Assembly: GCF_012034205.1 (NCBI RefSeq)
Contig: NZ_JAATEM010000018.1
Coordinates: forward strand, 87,242 to 151,241
From: Streptomyces composti
GTDB taxonomy: Bacteria; Actinomycetota; Actinomycetes; Streptomycetales; Streptomycetaceae
Reading direction: 5' to 3'
DNA length: 64,000 nucleotides
The notes under the pieces were generated by a model. It was not told where the DNA came from. It made no database searches and saw nothing but the letters and a program-made list of their open reading frames with translations. Numbering within the stretch: the stretch's first letter is position 1; each line of letters opens with the position of its first letter. This document shows, one piece after another, positions 24,563 through 33,991 of this stretch. Made by a program: the position numbers and the translations under genes.

Positions 24563-24679
24563 GCGCTCAGATGAGCGGATCTTGGGCGGCTGCACTTCCG
24601 GAAGACATGGCACTCAGTGCCATCGGGCGATCGTTCATCGAGCAAAATCAGACGTGCCGAAGAGCGCTCATCTGAGCGC
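24563..24679. mobile_element. 117-bp MITE-like inverted-repeat unit
   Basis: The ends are inverted copies: GCGCTCAGATGAGCG at 24563-24577 and its reverse complement at 24665-24679. The match continues inward about 8 bp with one gap and two mismatches. Each end is itself a near-palindrome with 7-bp arms (GCGCTCA/TGAGCGC in the right copy). Near the centre lies TGGCAC-TCA-GTGCCA (24608-24622). It is too short to code and has no clear target duplication. It could be a MITE, or two operators flanking a third. Confidence 0.4.
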
Positions 24680-24805
24680 CCACCGGCCTTCGTGCGAGTG
24701 TCCGCGTTCAAGAAGTGAAAACATCGGCCCGTGGTTGCTTGCCCATCCTTGACTTTCGATCCACTGGCCGACGCGCGGTTACAGGCACATGACGCGAGAC
24801 TGGAC

Positions 24806-24832
24806 GTACCCAGAGGCCTTTGATCTGGGTAC
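24806..24832. promoter_or_regulatory. inverted repeat in ppdK promoter or leader
   Basis: GTACCCAG (24806-24813) and CTGGGTAC (24825-24832) are perfect reverse complements around 11 bp, ending 48 bp before the ppdK GTG. A -10-like TACATT overlaps the right arm (24829-24834). Either a repressor site or an RNA hairpin. Confidence 0.55.
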
Positions 24833-24880
24833 ATTCCTCGCCGTCAGGGCAGCCACCGCGTCCTCGAGGAGTCGAGACCC

Positions 24881-27628
<2,748 letters not shown>

Positions 27629-27714
27629 GAGCCGCGGAGCGTCAAGTCCCCGGAGCCGTTGTCTGTCACCCGACCACCCTCACCGATCGGCATCGGCTCC
27701 GGACCGCGAAAAGG

Positions 27715-27746
27715 AGGGCGGGCACCCGTGCGGGGGTGCCCGCCCT
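27715..27746. terminator. bidirectional terminator between ppdK and excalibur gene
   Basis: A 13-bp perfect stem, AGGGCGGGCACCC (27715-27727) with GGGTGCCCGCCCT (27734-27746), around a 6-base loop. For minus-strand transcripts it is followed by CCTTTTCGCG, giving a short U tract. Confidence 0.85.
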
Positions 27747-27790
27747 CTCTTCGCGCCGCCCGCAACGCCGGTGCCCGGGCGGACGGCGGG

Positions 27791-28231
27791 TCAGCGGGCG
27801 TCGCGGCGCTTGCGGGCGGCGATGAGCAGGCCGCCGCCCGCGAGGACCACGACCGCGCCGGCCCCGGCGATGTACGGGGTGGCGTCATTGCCGCCGGTCT
27901 CGGCGAGGTCGGTGCCGGAGCCGCCCTCGGCCCCGGTGCCGGAGGACTCCTTCGCACCGGTGCCGCTGCCCTCCGACTCGCCCTGGTCGCCGCGGGGCTT
28001 GAAGCCGGCCGGCGGCTTGTCGCAGCCGATGCCGTCGCCGTCCCGGTCCAGTCGCTTGGCGTAGTGCTCGTCGCCCTCCGGGATGTTGGAGTACCCGTTG
28101 TTGTAGGCGTCGGTGCAGTTGGCGAACGGGTGGTTGCCGTCGTGGGCCACGGCGGTGGCCGGGACCGCGGCCAGGGCGAGCGCGGCGAGGACCGCGGCTG
28201 ACGCGCGGGCGGACGTGCGGATCGGGTTCAT
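27791..28231 (-). CDS. sortase-anchored excalibur calcium-binding protein
   Basis: A 146-residue surface protein. A Sec signal (residues 1-~29, ending AVPATAVA) precedes an excalibur domain (NCTDAYNNGYSNIP, then DRDGDGIGCD near 62-71, the calcium-binding loop with its Cys). A Gly/Ser-rich linker follows, then the sorting signal LAETG at about 109-113, a hydrophobic helix and an RKRR tail. LAxTG is the class E sortase motif of Streptomyces, so it should be covalently attached to peptidoglycan. The ATG at 28231 follows a G-rich RBS. Monocistronic, 185 bp after the kinase gene. Confidence 0.92.
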   Translation of the reverse strand: MNPIRTSARASAAVLAALALAAVPATAVAHDGNHPFANCTDAYNNGYSNIPEGDEHYAKRLDRDGDGIGCDKPPAGFKPRGDQGESEGSGTGAKESSGTGAEGGSGTDLAETGGNDATPYIAGAGAVVVLAGGGLLIAARKRRDAR

Positions 28232-28416
28232 GGACGAATCCCCCCAGTGGTGCGTGTGCTCGGTTTCGAGGTGGACGAAGCTACTGAGCACTCCGGGATG
28301 TGGGGGAGATATGAAGAAGCCGTGACGGGAACGTGATGTGACCGGAGGGTAGCTCTCCGCAACTATCAGCGGACGCACGCTTCCTGACGCTGTATCAGCG
28401 GGTCTGCGAGGTCCCG

Positions 28417-29898
28417 TCAGGCGGGCAGCGCGGGCCGTTCTCTGCTGCGGGAACCCGAGCCGTCCGTGGTGCCGGACGACTCCGGCGCGGACGCCGAGGG
28501 GAGGCTGACCACAGCGTCCAGGCCGCCCGTCGCCGCCGCCCGCAGCGCCGCCTCACCGCCGCTCGCATGGGCCAGCCGCTGCACCAGGGCCAGACCCAGA
28601 CCCGTGCCGCCCTTCGGGGCGCCGGGAGCGCGCCAGAACCGGTCGAAGGCACGTGCCCGCTGCTCCGCGGTCATGCCGGGGCCCTCGTCGGTGACATGCA
28701 GGTCGACCCGGCTGGGGCGGCCGTCGCGCAGGGCACGCCGGGCCGGCGGGTTCAGCCGCAGCTCCACGGTGACGGTGGTGCCGGCGGGGGAGTGCCGCAG
28801 GGCGTTCGACAACAGGTTGTCCAGGATCTGCTCCACCGCGCCCGGCACCGCGAGCACCCGCCCCACGCTGCCCGCGAACAGCACCAGGGACACACTCTGC
28901 CGCTGGAACATCGGCAGCCAGCTGCGATGGCGCTCGGCGCAGATCTCCCCGACGTCCACCGGGGCCGGAGTGGCCGCGTTCTCCTCCAGGCGGGCCATGG
29001 CCAGCAGGACCTCCACCATCCGCGCCAGCCGGTCGGTCTCGGTCAGCGCGGCCTCCAGGGTGCCGCGGGCGCGGGCCGCGACATGCGGCTGGAGGTTCTC
29101 CAGGCGCAGCCGCAGCGCGGCGAGCGGGGTCTTCAGCTGGTGCGAGGCCTCGCCCGCGAACGCCCGCTGGGAGGCGAGCAGATGGGCCAGCCGGGCCGCC
29201 GTGTGGTTGAACGCGGCGGCCAGCCCCCGCACTTCGGGCGGGCCCTTGGTCACCGGCACCGGCGCGAACGAGCCGCCGGCGCCCAGCGCCCTGGTCGCCC
29301 GCTCCAGTTGCCGTATCGGACGGGCCGCCCAGCGGGCGAAGGCGAAACCGGCCGCCGCGACCGCGACGAGGACGCCGAGGCCGCCCGCGGCGAGCAGCAG
29401 CCACACCTGGCGCACCCGCTGGTGCACCATCTCGGTCGGCACGGTCAGCCACACCGCGCCCCGCGGCCGCTGCCCCCGCTCGCCGACCGGCGCGGAGACC
29501 GAGAGGTACTCCACCCCGCCGATGGTGGAGGTGCGCACGTCCACGCTCGCCGTGCCGGCCAGGGCGGCCTTGACGCCCGGCCGGGAGGCGAGGGCCGCGG
29601 TGGCGCTCGTGCTCAGCGGATGGGAGGCGGCGAGCAGGCCGCCCGATCCGTCCACGATGACCACTCTGCCGTCGATGCGGCGGGCGCAGTGCTCCGCCCG
29701 CGCGGGCAGCTCCTGCCGGGCCCGGCCGGTGGCCAGGGACAGCGCGGCGTAGCTGGCGACCGACTCGGCCTCGTTGCGCGCCGAGTTCACCACCTGCTCC
29801 CGCTCCGCCCGCGAGTAGATGAAGCCGAGCGGTACCTCCAGGCAGAGCAGGACCAGCGTGGCCAGGCTCAGGTAGCTGAGGAGCAGGCGGCGGGTCAC
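28417..29898 (-). CDS. OmpR-partner sensor histidine kinase
   Basis: A 493-residue membrane kinase. Helix 1 is LLLSYLSLATLVLLCLEVPL. An extracytoplasmic sensor domain of ~130 residues precedes helix 2 (LLLAAGGLGVLVAVAAAGFAF), HAMP, HisKA (GEASHQLKTPLAALRLR near residue 250) and HATPase_c (DNLLSNALRHSP, DEGPGM, GGTGLGLALVQRLA). Its GTG overlaps the regulator's stop (GTGA), so they form one operon. The kinase-regulator pair is divergent from carbonic anhydrase-SulP, suggesting a link to CO2/bicarbonate or anion sensing, though that is inference. Confidence 0.93.
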   Translation of the reverse strand: MTRRLLLSYLSLATLVLLCLEVPLGFIYSRAEREQVVNSARNEAESVASYAALSLATGRARQELPARAEHCARRIDGRVVIVDGSGGLLAASHPLSTSATAALASRPGVKAALAGTASVDVRTSTIGGVEYLSVSAPVGERGQRPRGAVWLTVPTEMVHQRVRQVWLLLAAGGLGVLVAVAAAGFAFARWAARPIRQLERATRALGAGGSFAPVPVTKGPPEVRGLAAAFNHTAARLAHLLASQRAFAGEASHQLKTPLAALRLRLENLQPHVAARARGTLEAALTETDRLARMVEVLLAMARLEENAATPAPVDVGEICAERHRSWLPMFQRQSVSLVLFAGSVGRVLAVPGAVEQILDNLLSNALRHSPAGTTVTVELRLNPPARRALRDGRPSRVDLHVTDEGPGMTAEQRARAFDRFWRAPGAPKGGTGLGLALVQRLAHASGGEAALRAAATGGLDAVVSLPSASAPESSGTTDGSGSRSRERPALPA

Positions 29899-30662
29899 GC
29901 CGGTGCCTCCCGCCCCGCCCCTGGCCGGGTGTGCACCGCCAGCCGGAAGCCGACGCCGCGCAGGGTGCGGATCCAGCCCGGATGCCCCAGCTTCCGGCGC
30001 AGCGAGGCCACATGCACGTCCAGGGTCCTGGTCGGCCCGTCGTAGTGCGGGTCCCACACCCGGTCCAGGATCTGCTGCCGGGAGTAGACCGCCCCGGGGT
30101 CCTCGCTGAGCAGCGCCAGCAGGTCGAACTCCTTCGGGGTGAGCGGGACGGGCGTGTCGCCCACCCACACCTGCCGGGTGCGGCGGTCCACCACCAGCGG
30201 ACCCGGGGCCGGCATCGCCTCGTGCGGCGTCTCGCCCACGGGCTCGTACGACGTCGAGGGCGGCGGCGCGGGCGCGGGAGGCGTCTGCTCGTGGGGCTGC
30301 TGGGGGCGCTGGGACCGCCGGGTGACCGCGCGCACCCGCGCCACCAGCTCCCGCATGCTGAACGGCTTCGCCAGGTAGTCGTCGGCGCCCAGCTCGAGCC
30401 CCAGCACCCGGTCGGCCTCCTCACCGCGGGCGCTGAGGATCAGGATCGGCACGTCGGAGACCTGCCGGATGCCCCGGCAGACGTCGATGCCGTCCATGTC
30501 CGGCAGCCCCAGGTCGAGCAGCACCACGTCGCCGTAGGGGCCGGCCAGTCCGCCCGCTCCCGTGGCGACGTGATCGACGTTCAGCCCGAAATGCGCGAGG
30601 CCCTCGACGAGCGGTTCCGCGATCGTCTCGTCGTCCTCGACGAGCAGCACCTGTATGCCCAT
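29895..30662 (-). CDS. OmpR/PhoB-family response regulator
   Basis: A 255-residue regulator: receiver at ~1-118 (LLVEDDETIAE, VVLLDLGLPDMDG, YLAKPFSM) and a winged helix at ~160-245 (LTPKEFDLLALLSEDPG, DVHVASLRRKLGHPG, IRTLRGVGFRL). The two are joined by an unusually long Pro/Gln-rich linker of about 40 residues. The ATG at 30662 is chosen because it starts the canonical MGIQVLLVEDD strand; an earlier start adds ten atypical residues. Probably regulates nearby genes, possibly the divergent carbonic anhydrase operon 158 bp away. Confidence 0.93.
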   Translation of the reverse strand: MGIQVLLVEDDETIAEPLVEGLAHFGLNVDHVATGAGGLAGPYGDVVLLDLGLPDMDGIDVCRGIRQVSDVPILILSARGEEADRVLGLELGADDYLAKPFSMRELVARVRAVTRRSQRPQQPHEQTPPAPAPPPSTSYEPVGETPHEAMPAPGPLVVDRRTRQVWVGDTPVPLTPKEFDLLALLSEDPGAVYSRQQILDRVWDPHYDGPTRTLDVHVASLRRKLGHPGWIRTLRGVGFRLAVHTRPGAGREAPA

Positions 30663-30856
30663 GTGTTCTGCCTCTCCCCGAACCGGAAACACCCGTGAAT
30701 ATTGCGTTACCCGCTTTCCCCTGACGCCACGTTACAACCGCCTCCGAAGAAATACCGGCTCCTGTCCGGAATCTGACCGCGGCTTAACACTCCGCTGCAG
30801 GGGCGTCCTCTACGTTCGAAGTGAGGTGCGACCAACTTGCAACCAGGGAGGCCGAG

Positions 30857-31462
30857 TTGAGACAGTTGCTGGACCGTGCACGGACATTCAGCAGGCGCGT
30901 CGATTTCGAGAGCGACGCCTATCGGAAACTGGCCGAAGGGCAATGCCCGGAGGTGTTGTTCATCACCTGTTCGGATTCACGCGTGATTCCCGCGCTCATC
31001 ACCGGAGCGCGGCCGGGTGAGATATTCGAGCTGCGGAACGCGGGCAATATCGTGCCGCCCTGCGGCCGGCCCGGGGCCTCCGGCGAGGCGGCCACCATCG
31101 AATACGCACTGCAGGTCCTGGAGGTTCAGGACATCGTCGTGTGCGGTCACTCACACTGCGGAGCCATGGGGGCACTGAAGTCGGGCGACGACCTGTCCGC
31201 ACTGCCCGGAGTGGACGCCTGGCTGCGGATCGCCCGGCCCGGACTGACCCCGGTGCTCGACACCGCCCCGGACGAGCCCGCCCTGCGCGAGGTGGCCCAG
31301 GGCAACGTCGTCAACCAGCTCGCGGCGCTGCGCACCTACCCCGTGGTGCGGCAGCGCATCGACCAGGGGCGGCTGCGGCTGCACGGCTGGTACTACGAGA
31401 TCGACACCGGCCACCTCCACGAACTGGACGCGGACGGCGACTTCCGGGTGCACGCCGCATGA
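30857..31462 (+). CDS. beta-class carbonic anhydrase
   Basis: A 201-residue beta-carbonic anhydrase. The zinc ligand Cys and its Asp-Arg dyad are in ITCSDSR near residues 36-42. The second Cys/His pair lies in CGHSHCGAM near 95-103, with FELRNAGNIVP and GEAATIEYALQVL between. It interconverts CO2 and bicarbonate in the cytoplasm. The TTG at 30857 is preferred because GGGAGG lies five bases upstream and homologues start near RQLLDRARTF; an in-frame GTG at 30821 would add 12 residues. The stop overlaps the SulP gene's ATG, so the two proteins are probably made together. Confidence 0.9.
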   Translation: MRQLLDRARTFSRRVDFESDAYRKLAEGQCPEVLFITCSDSRVIPALITGARPGEIFELRNAGNIVPPCGRPGASGEAATIEYALQVLEVQDIVVCGHSHCGAMGALKSGDDLSALPGVDAWLRIARPGLTPVLDTAPDEPALREVAQGNVVNQLAALRTYPVVRQRIDQGRLRLHGWYYEIDTGHLHELDADGDFRVHAA

Positions 31463-33525
31463 GCGGGGCACACGCACGGGGCCGCTCCCGCGGCGGCCGG
31501 CCTCTCCCGTCCGTCGGGTTCAGCCGGTTCACCAGGCCGGCCGCGCCCGCGGCCGGCGTCCCGGCAGGACCGCCGGGGGCGTCCGGGACACCGAGGGCGG
31601 GAGAGAAGCCGGACCTCGCCACCGAGATCACCGCCTCCTTCGTCGTCTTCCTCGTCGCGCTGCCGCTGTGCATCGGCGTCGCCGTCGCCTCCGGCGTCCG
31701 GCCCGAGCTGGGCATCGTCTCCGGCGTCATCGGCGGTCTGGTGGTCGGCGCGATCCGGGGCAGCACGCTCCAGGTCAGCGGTCCGGCCGCCGGGCTCGCC
31801 GCCCTGGTCGCGGAGACCGTGGCCGACAAGGGCGTGGCCGCACTGGCCGTGATCGTCCTCTTCTCCGGTGTGCTGCAGATCGTCCTCGGACTGATCAAGC
31901 TGGGCCGGATGTTCCAGGCGATCTCCGTCGCCGTCGTGCAGGGCATGCTCGCCGGCATCGGACTGCCGCTGATGTTCAGCCAGCTCTACCCGCTGGCCGA
32001 CGCCAGGGCGCCCGGCACACCGATCGAGAACATGGCCGGCGTCCCCGCGCTGCTGGGCCGTGTCCTCACCGACCCGCAGATGCTGATCGCCACCCTGCTC
32101 GGTGTCGTCACCATCGCGCTCAGCTTCCTGTGGAAGAAGGTCCCCCAGCCGCTCGGCAGGATGCCCGCCCCGCTGGTGGCCGTCGGCATCGGCTGCGCGG
32201 TCGCCGCGCTGCCCGGCGTGGAGATCCGCACCCTCCAGGTCGGCAACCTGCTGGGCTCGCTCCAGCTTCCGGGCCCCGAGCAGTTCGCCGGGCTCGCCGA
32301 CCCCGCGATCCTCACCGCCATCGTCACCTTCACCGTGATCGCATCCGCGGAGAGCCTGTTCACCGCCGCCGCCGTCGACCGCATGCACTCGGGCCCGCGC
32401 ACCCGCTACAACACCGAGCTGATCGCGCAGGGCGCAGGCAACACCCTGGCCGGCCTGGTCGGCGCGCTGCCCATCACGGCCGTGGTCGCGCGCAGTTCGG
32501 CGAATGTGCAGGCGGGTGCCAGGACCCGGCTGTCCCGCACCCTGCACGGCCTGTGGCTGCTGGCCTTCGCGCTGCTGCTGCCGCAGGTGCTGGCGCTGGT
32601 CCCGATCTCCGTGCTCGCCGGTGTCCTGGTGCACAGCGGCTGGAAGCTGCTCGCGCCCGGCGAGTTCCCCAAGATGTGGAAGCAGGACCGGGGCGAGTTC
32701 GCGGTGATGACGGTGACCATGCTGGTGATCGTGGCGACCGCGCTGCTGGAGGGCGTGCTCGTCGGTCTCGCCGCCGGTGTGCTGCTGGCCGCGCTGCGCA
32801 TGTCCCGCACGGTGATCCGGCAGCACCTGGAGGAGGACACGGCCAAGGTCGTGATGGCGGGCAACGCCACGTTCCTGCGGCTGCCCGAGGTCATCGAGGC
32901 GCTGGAGAACGCGGCGGCCTCCGGCAAGCCCCGCATCCGCCTCGACCTGACCGGTGTGACCCACCTCGACCACGCCTGCCGCAACCAGGTGGAGGAGTTC
33001 ACCGCCCAGCAGCGCGGGCTCGGCCTGCGGGTGGAGCTGCTGATGCCGAACCTGGACAAGCCCGCGGCGCGGACCAGGACGGACACCGCCGCGGCCACGG
33101 CGGACACCTCCGCCCGGGCCACCGCACCCGCCTGGGACGCACCCGCCGGGGACGCGCCGTCCGCCGGGCCCGGCCGGGACGGCCCGACCGGCTCCGCGCC
33201 GCCCCCCGCCGACCCGTTCGACGCCTTCGCCGGATACGACACCGGCGCCGCGCCCTCCGAGGGCACCGCCGGCTCCGCGTACGCCACCGCGTCCGCCCAC
33301 CCCGGGAGCCTCGGCAGCGGAGCGTCGTTCGACGGCTTCGCCACCCACGACGGCACCCGGGGCCACGACGGCACGTCCGCCTACGGGGACGGCACCGGCC
33401 GCCCCGGCGGCTCCGCGTACGCCACCACGCCCGCCGGGCCGCCCGTCGCCGACGTCGAGTGGTTCTACCTCGACACCCGGCCCATGCCCGGCGACCACCC
33501 GGGACGGGCGGTGTACGGCGGCTGA
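31459..33525 (+). CDS. SulP-family anion (bicarbonate) transporter
   Basis: A 688-residue transporter. After a Gly/Pro-rich N-terminus of ~50 residues, a SulP core of 10-14 helices runs to residue ~460 (LPLCIGVAVASGV, ASAESLFTAAAVDRMHSG, GLVGALPITAVVARSSANV). A STAS-like domain follows (VVMAGNATFLRLPEVIEAL, LDLTGVTHLDHAC, ~475-535), then a low-complexity tail of ~150 residues rich in Gly, Ala, Thr and Asp. Coupling to carbonic anhydrase suggests bicarbonate as substrate, as in other bacterial CA-SulP pairs. The tail is much longer than in typical SulP proteins. Confidence 0.92.
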   Translation: MSGAHARGRSRGGRPLPSVGFSRFTRPAAPAAGVPAGPPGASGTPRAGEKPDLATEITASFVVFLVALPLCIGVAVASGVRPELGIVSGVIGGLVVGAIRGSTLQVSGPAAGLAALVAETVADKGVAALAVIVLFSGVLQIVLGLIKLGRMFQAISVAVVQGMLAGIGLPLMFSQLYPLADARAPGTPIENMAGVPALLGRVLTDPQMLIATLLGVVTIALSFLWKKVPQPLGRMPAPLVAVGIGCAVAALPGVEIRTLQVGNLLGSLQLPGPEQFAGLADPAILTAIVTFTVIASAESLFTAAAVDRMHSGPRTRYNTELIAQGAGNTLAGLVGALPITAVVARSSANVQAGARTRLSRTLHGLWLLAFALLLPQVLALVPISVLAGVLVHSGWKLLAPGEFPKMWKQDRGEFAVMTVTMLVIVATALLEGVLVGLAAGVLLAALRMSRTVIRQHLEEDTAKVVMAGNATFLRLPEVIEALENAAASGKPRIRLDLTGVTHLDHACRNQVEEFTAQQRGLGLRVELLMPNLDKPAARTRTDTAAATADTSARATAPAWDAPAGDAPSAGPGRDGPTGSAPPPADPFDAFAGYDTGAAPSEGTAGSAYATASAHPGSLGSGASFDGFATHDGTRGHDGTSAYGDGTGRPGGSAYATTPAGPPVADVEWFYLDTRPMPGDHPGRAVYGG

Positions 33526-33541
33526 GGGACGGCCGGGCGGT

Positions 33542-33583
33542 GAGGGTGCGCGCCCGGCCCCGCACGACCGGGCGCGCACCCTC
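33542..33583. terminator. terminator between SulP and nirD genes
   Basis: A 16-bp perfect stem, GAGGGTGCGCGCCCGG (33542-33557) with CCGGGCGCGCACCCTC (33568-33583), around a ten-base loop, between convergent genes. Confidence 0.85.
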
Positions 33584-33640
33584 GGGGTCAGCCCCGGGGA
33601 CGCGCGCCCGGCTGTGCTCGCGAACCGCCCGGACCGCTGC

Positions 33641-33991
33641 TCAGGCGGCCTTCACCTCGTAGGCCGTCACCCGGACCGTCTCGTCGTCCAGGCACTGCCC
33701 GGTCTGCAGGTCGAAGCGCTGCTTGAGCAGCGGGGAGGCGACGAACGGACGGCCCTGGTGGGAGCCGGTCAGGCCGCGGGAGAGCACCGCGGCGCCGGTG
33801 AACGGGTCGCGGTTGTCGATCGCGTAGACGTTCCCGGCCCGGTCGGTGAAGACGGCGACCTGGCGGCCGTCGGGCAGCAGGGCCGCCGCTCCGCGGCCCG
33901 GGATCAGCGTGCTCAGGTCGCAGACCGTGAACCAGCCCTCCGCCAGGCGGAGCTGCACCTTCAGGTCGGTCGTCTCGAGTGCCAGGGTCAT
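33641..33991 (-). CDS. nirD: assimilatory nitrite reductase small subunit NirD
   Basis: A 116-residue Rieske-fold protein (WFTVCDLSTLIPGRGAAALL, VAVFTDRAGNVYAIDNRDPF, LLKQRFDLQTGQC). The Cys/His cluster ligands of true Rieske proteins are absent, as is normal for NirD. It partners NirB in reducing nitrite to ammonium in the cytoplasm. Its ATG overlaps the nirB stop (ATGA). Last gene of the FAD-nirB-nirD operon. Confidence 0.94.
   Translation of the reverse strand: MTLALETTDLKVQLRLAEGWFTVCDLSTLIPGRGAAALLPDGRQVAVFTDRAGNVYAIDNRDPFTGAAVLSRGLTGSHQGRPFVASPLLKQRFDLQTGQCLDDETVRVTAYEVKAA

Larger units (their letters stand above)
24348..24880. other. 533-bp gene-free region upstream of ppdK
   Basis: No convincing gene. 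It holds a 20-bp tandem repeat (24379-24418, with a degenerate third copy), a 117-bp inverted-repeat unit (24563-24679) and an inverted repeat at the ppdK promoter (24806-24832). GC content is visibly lower from about 24540. Two overlapping reading frames of 63 and 113 codons, on opposite strands, have no protein-like features. Confidence 0.6.

Noticed and set aside
24493..24834. 113-codon minus-strand frame in the ppdK upstream region
   Set aside because: No homology-like features. It crosses the inverted repeats and promoter elements, and an overlapping plus-strand frame is just as open.
28364..28401. TATCAGCGG direct repeat downstream of the excalibur start region
   Set aside because: Two copies 29 bp apart between gene ends, without a dyad or promoter relation; possibly chance.
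31393..33579. 728-codon minus-strand frame opposite SulP
   Set aside because: Shadow of the SulP gene; the product is a Gly/Arg/His-rich mix with no recognisable domain.
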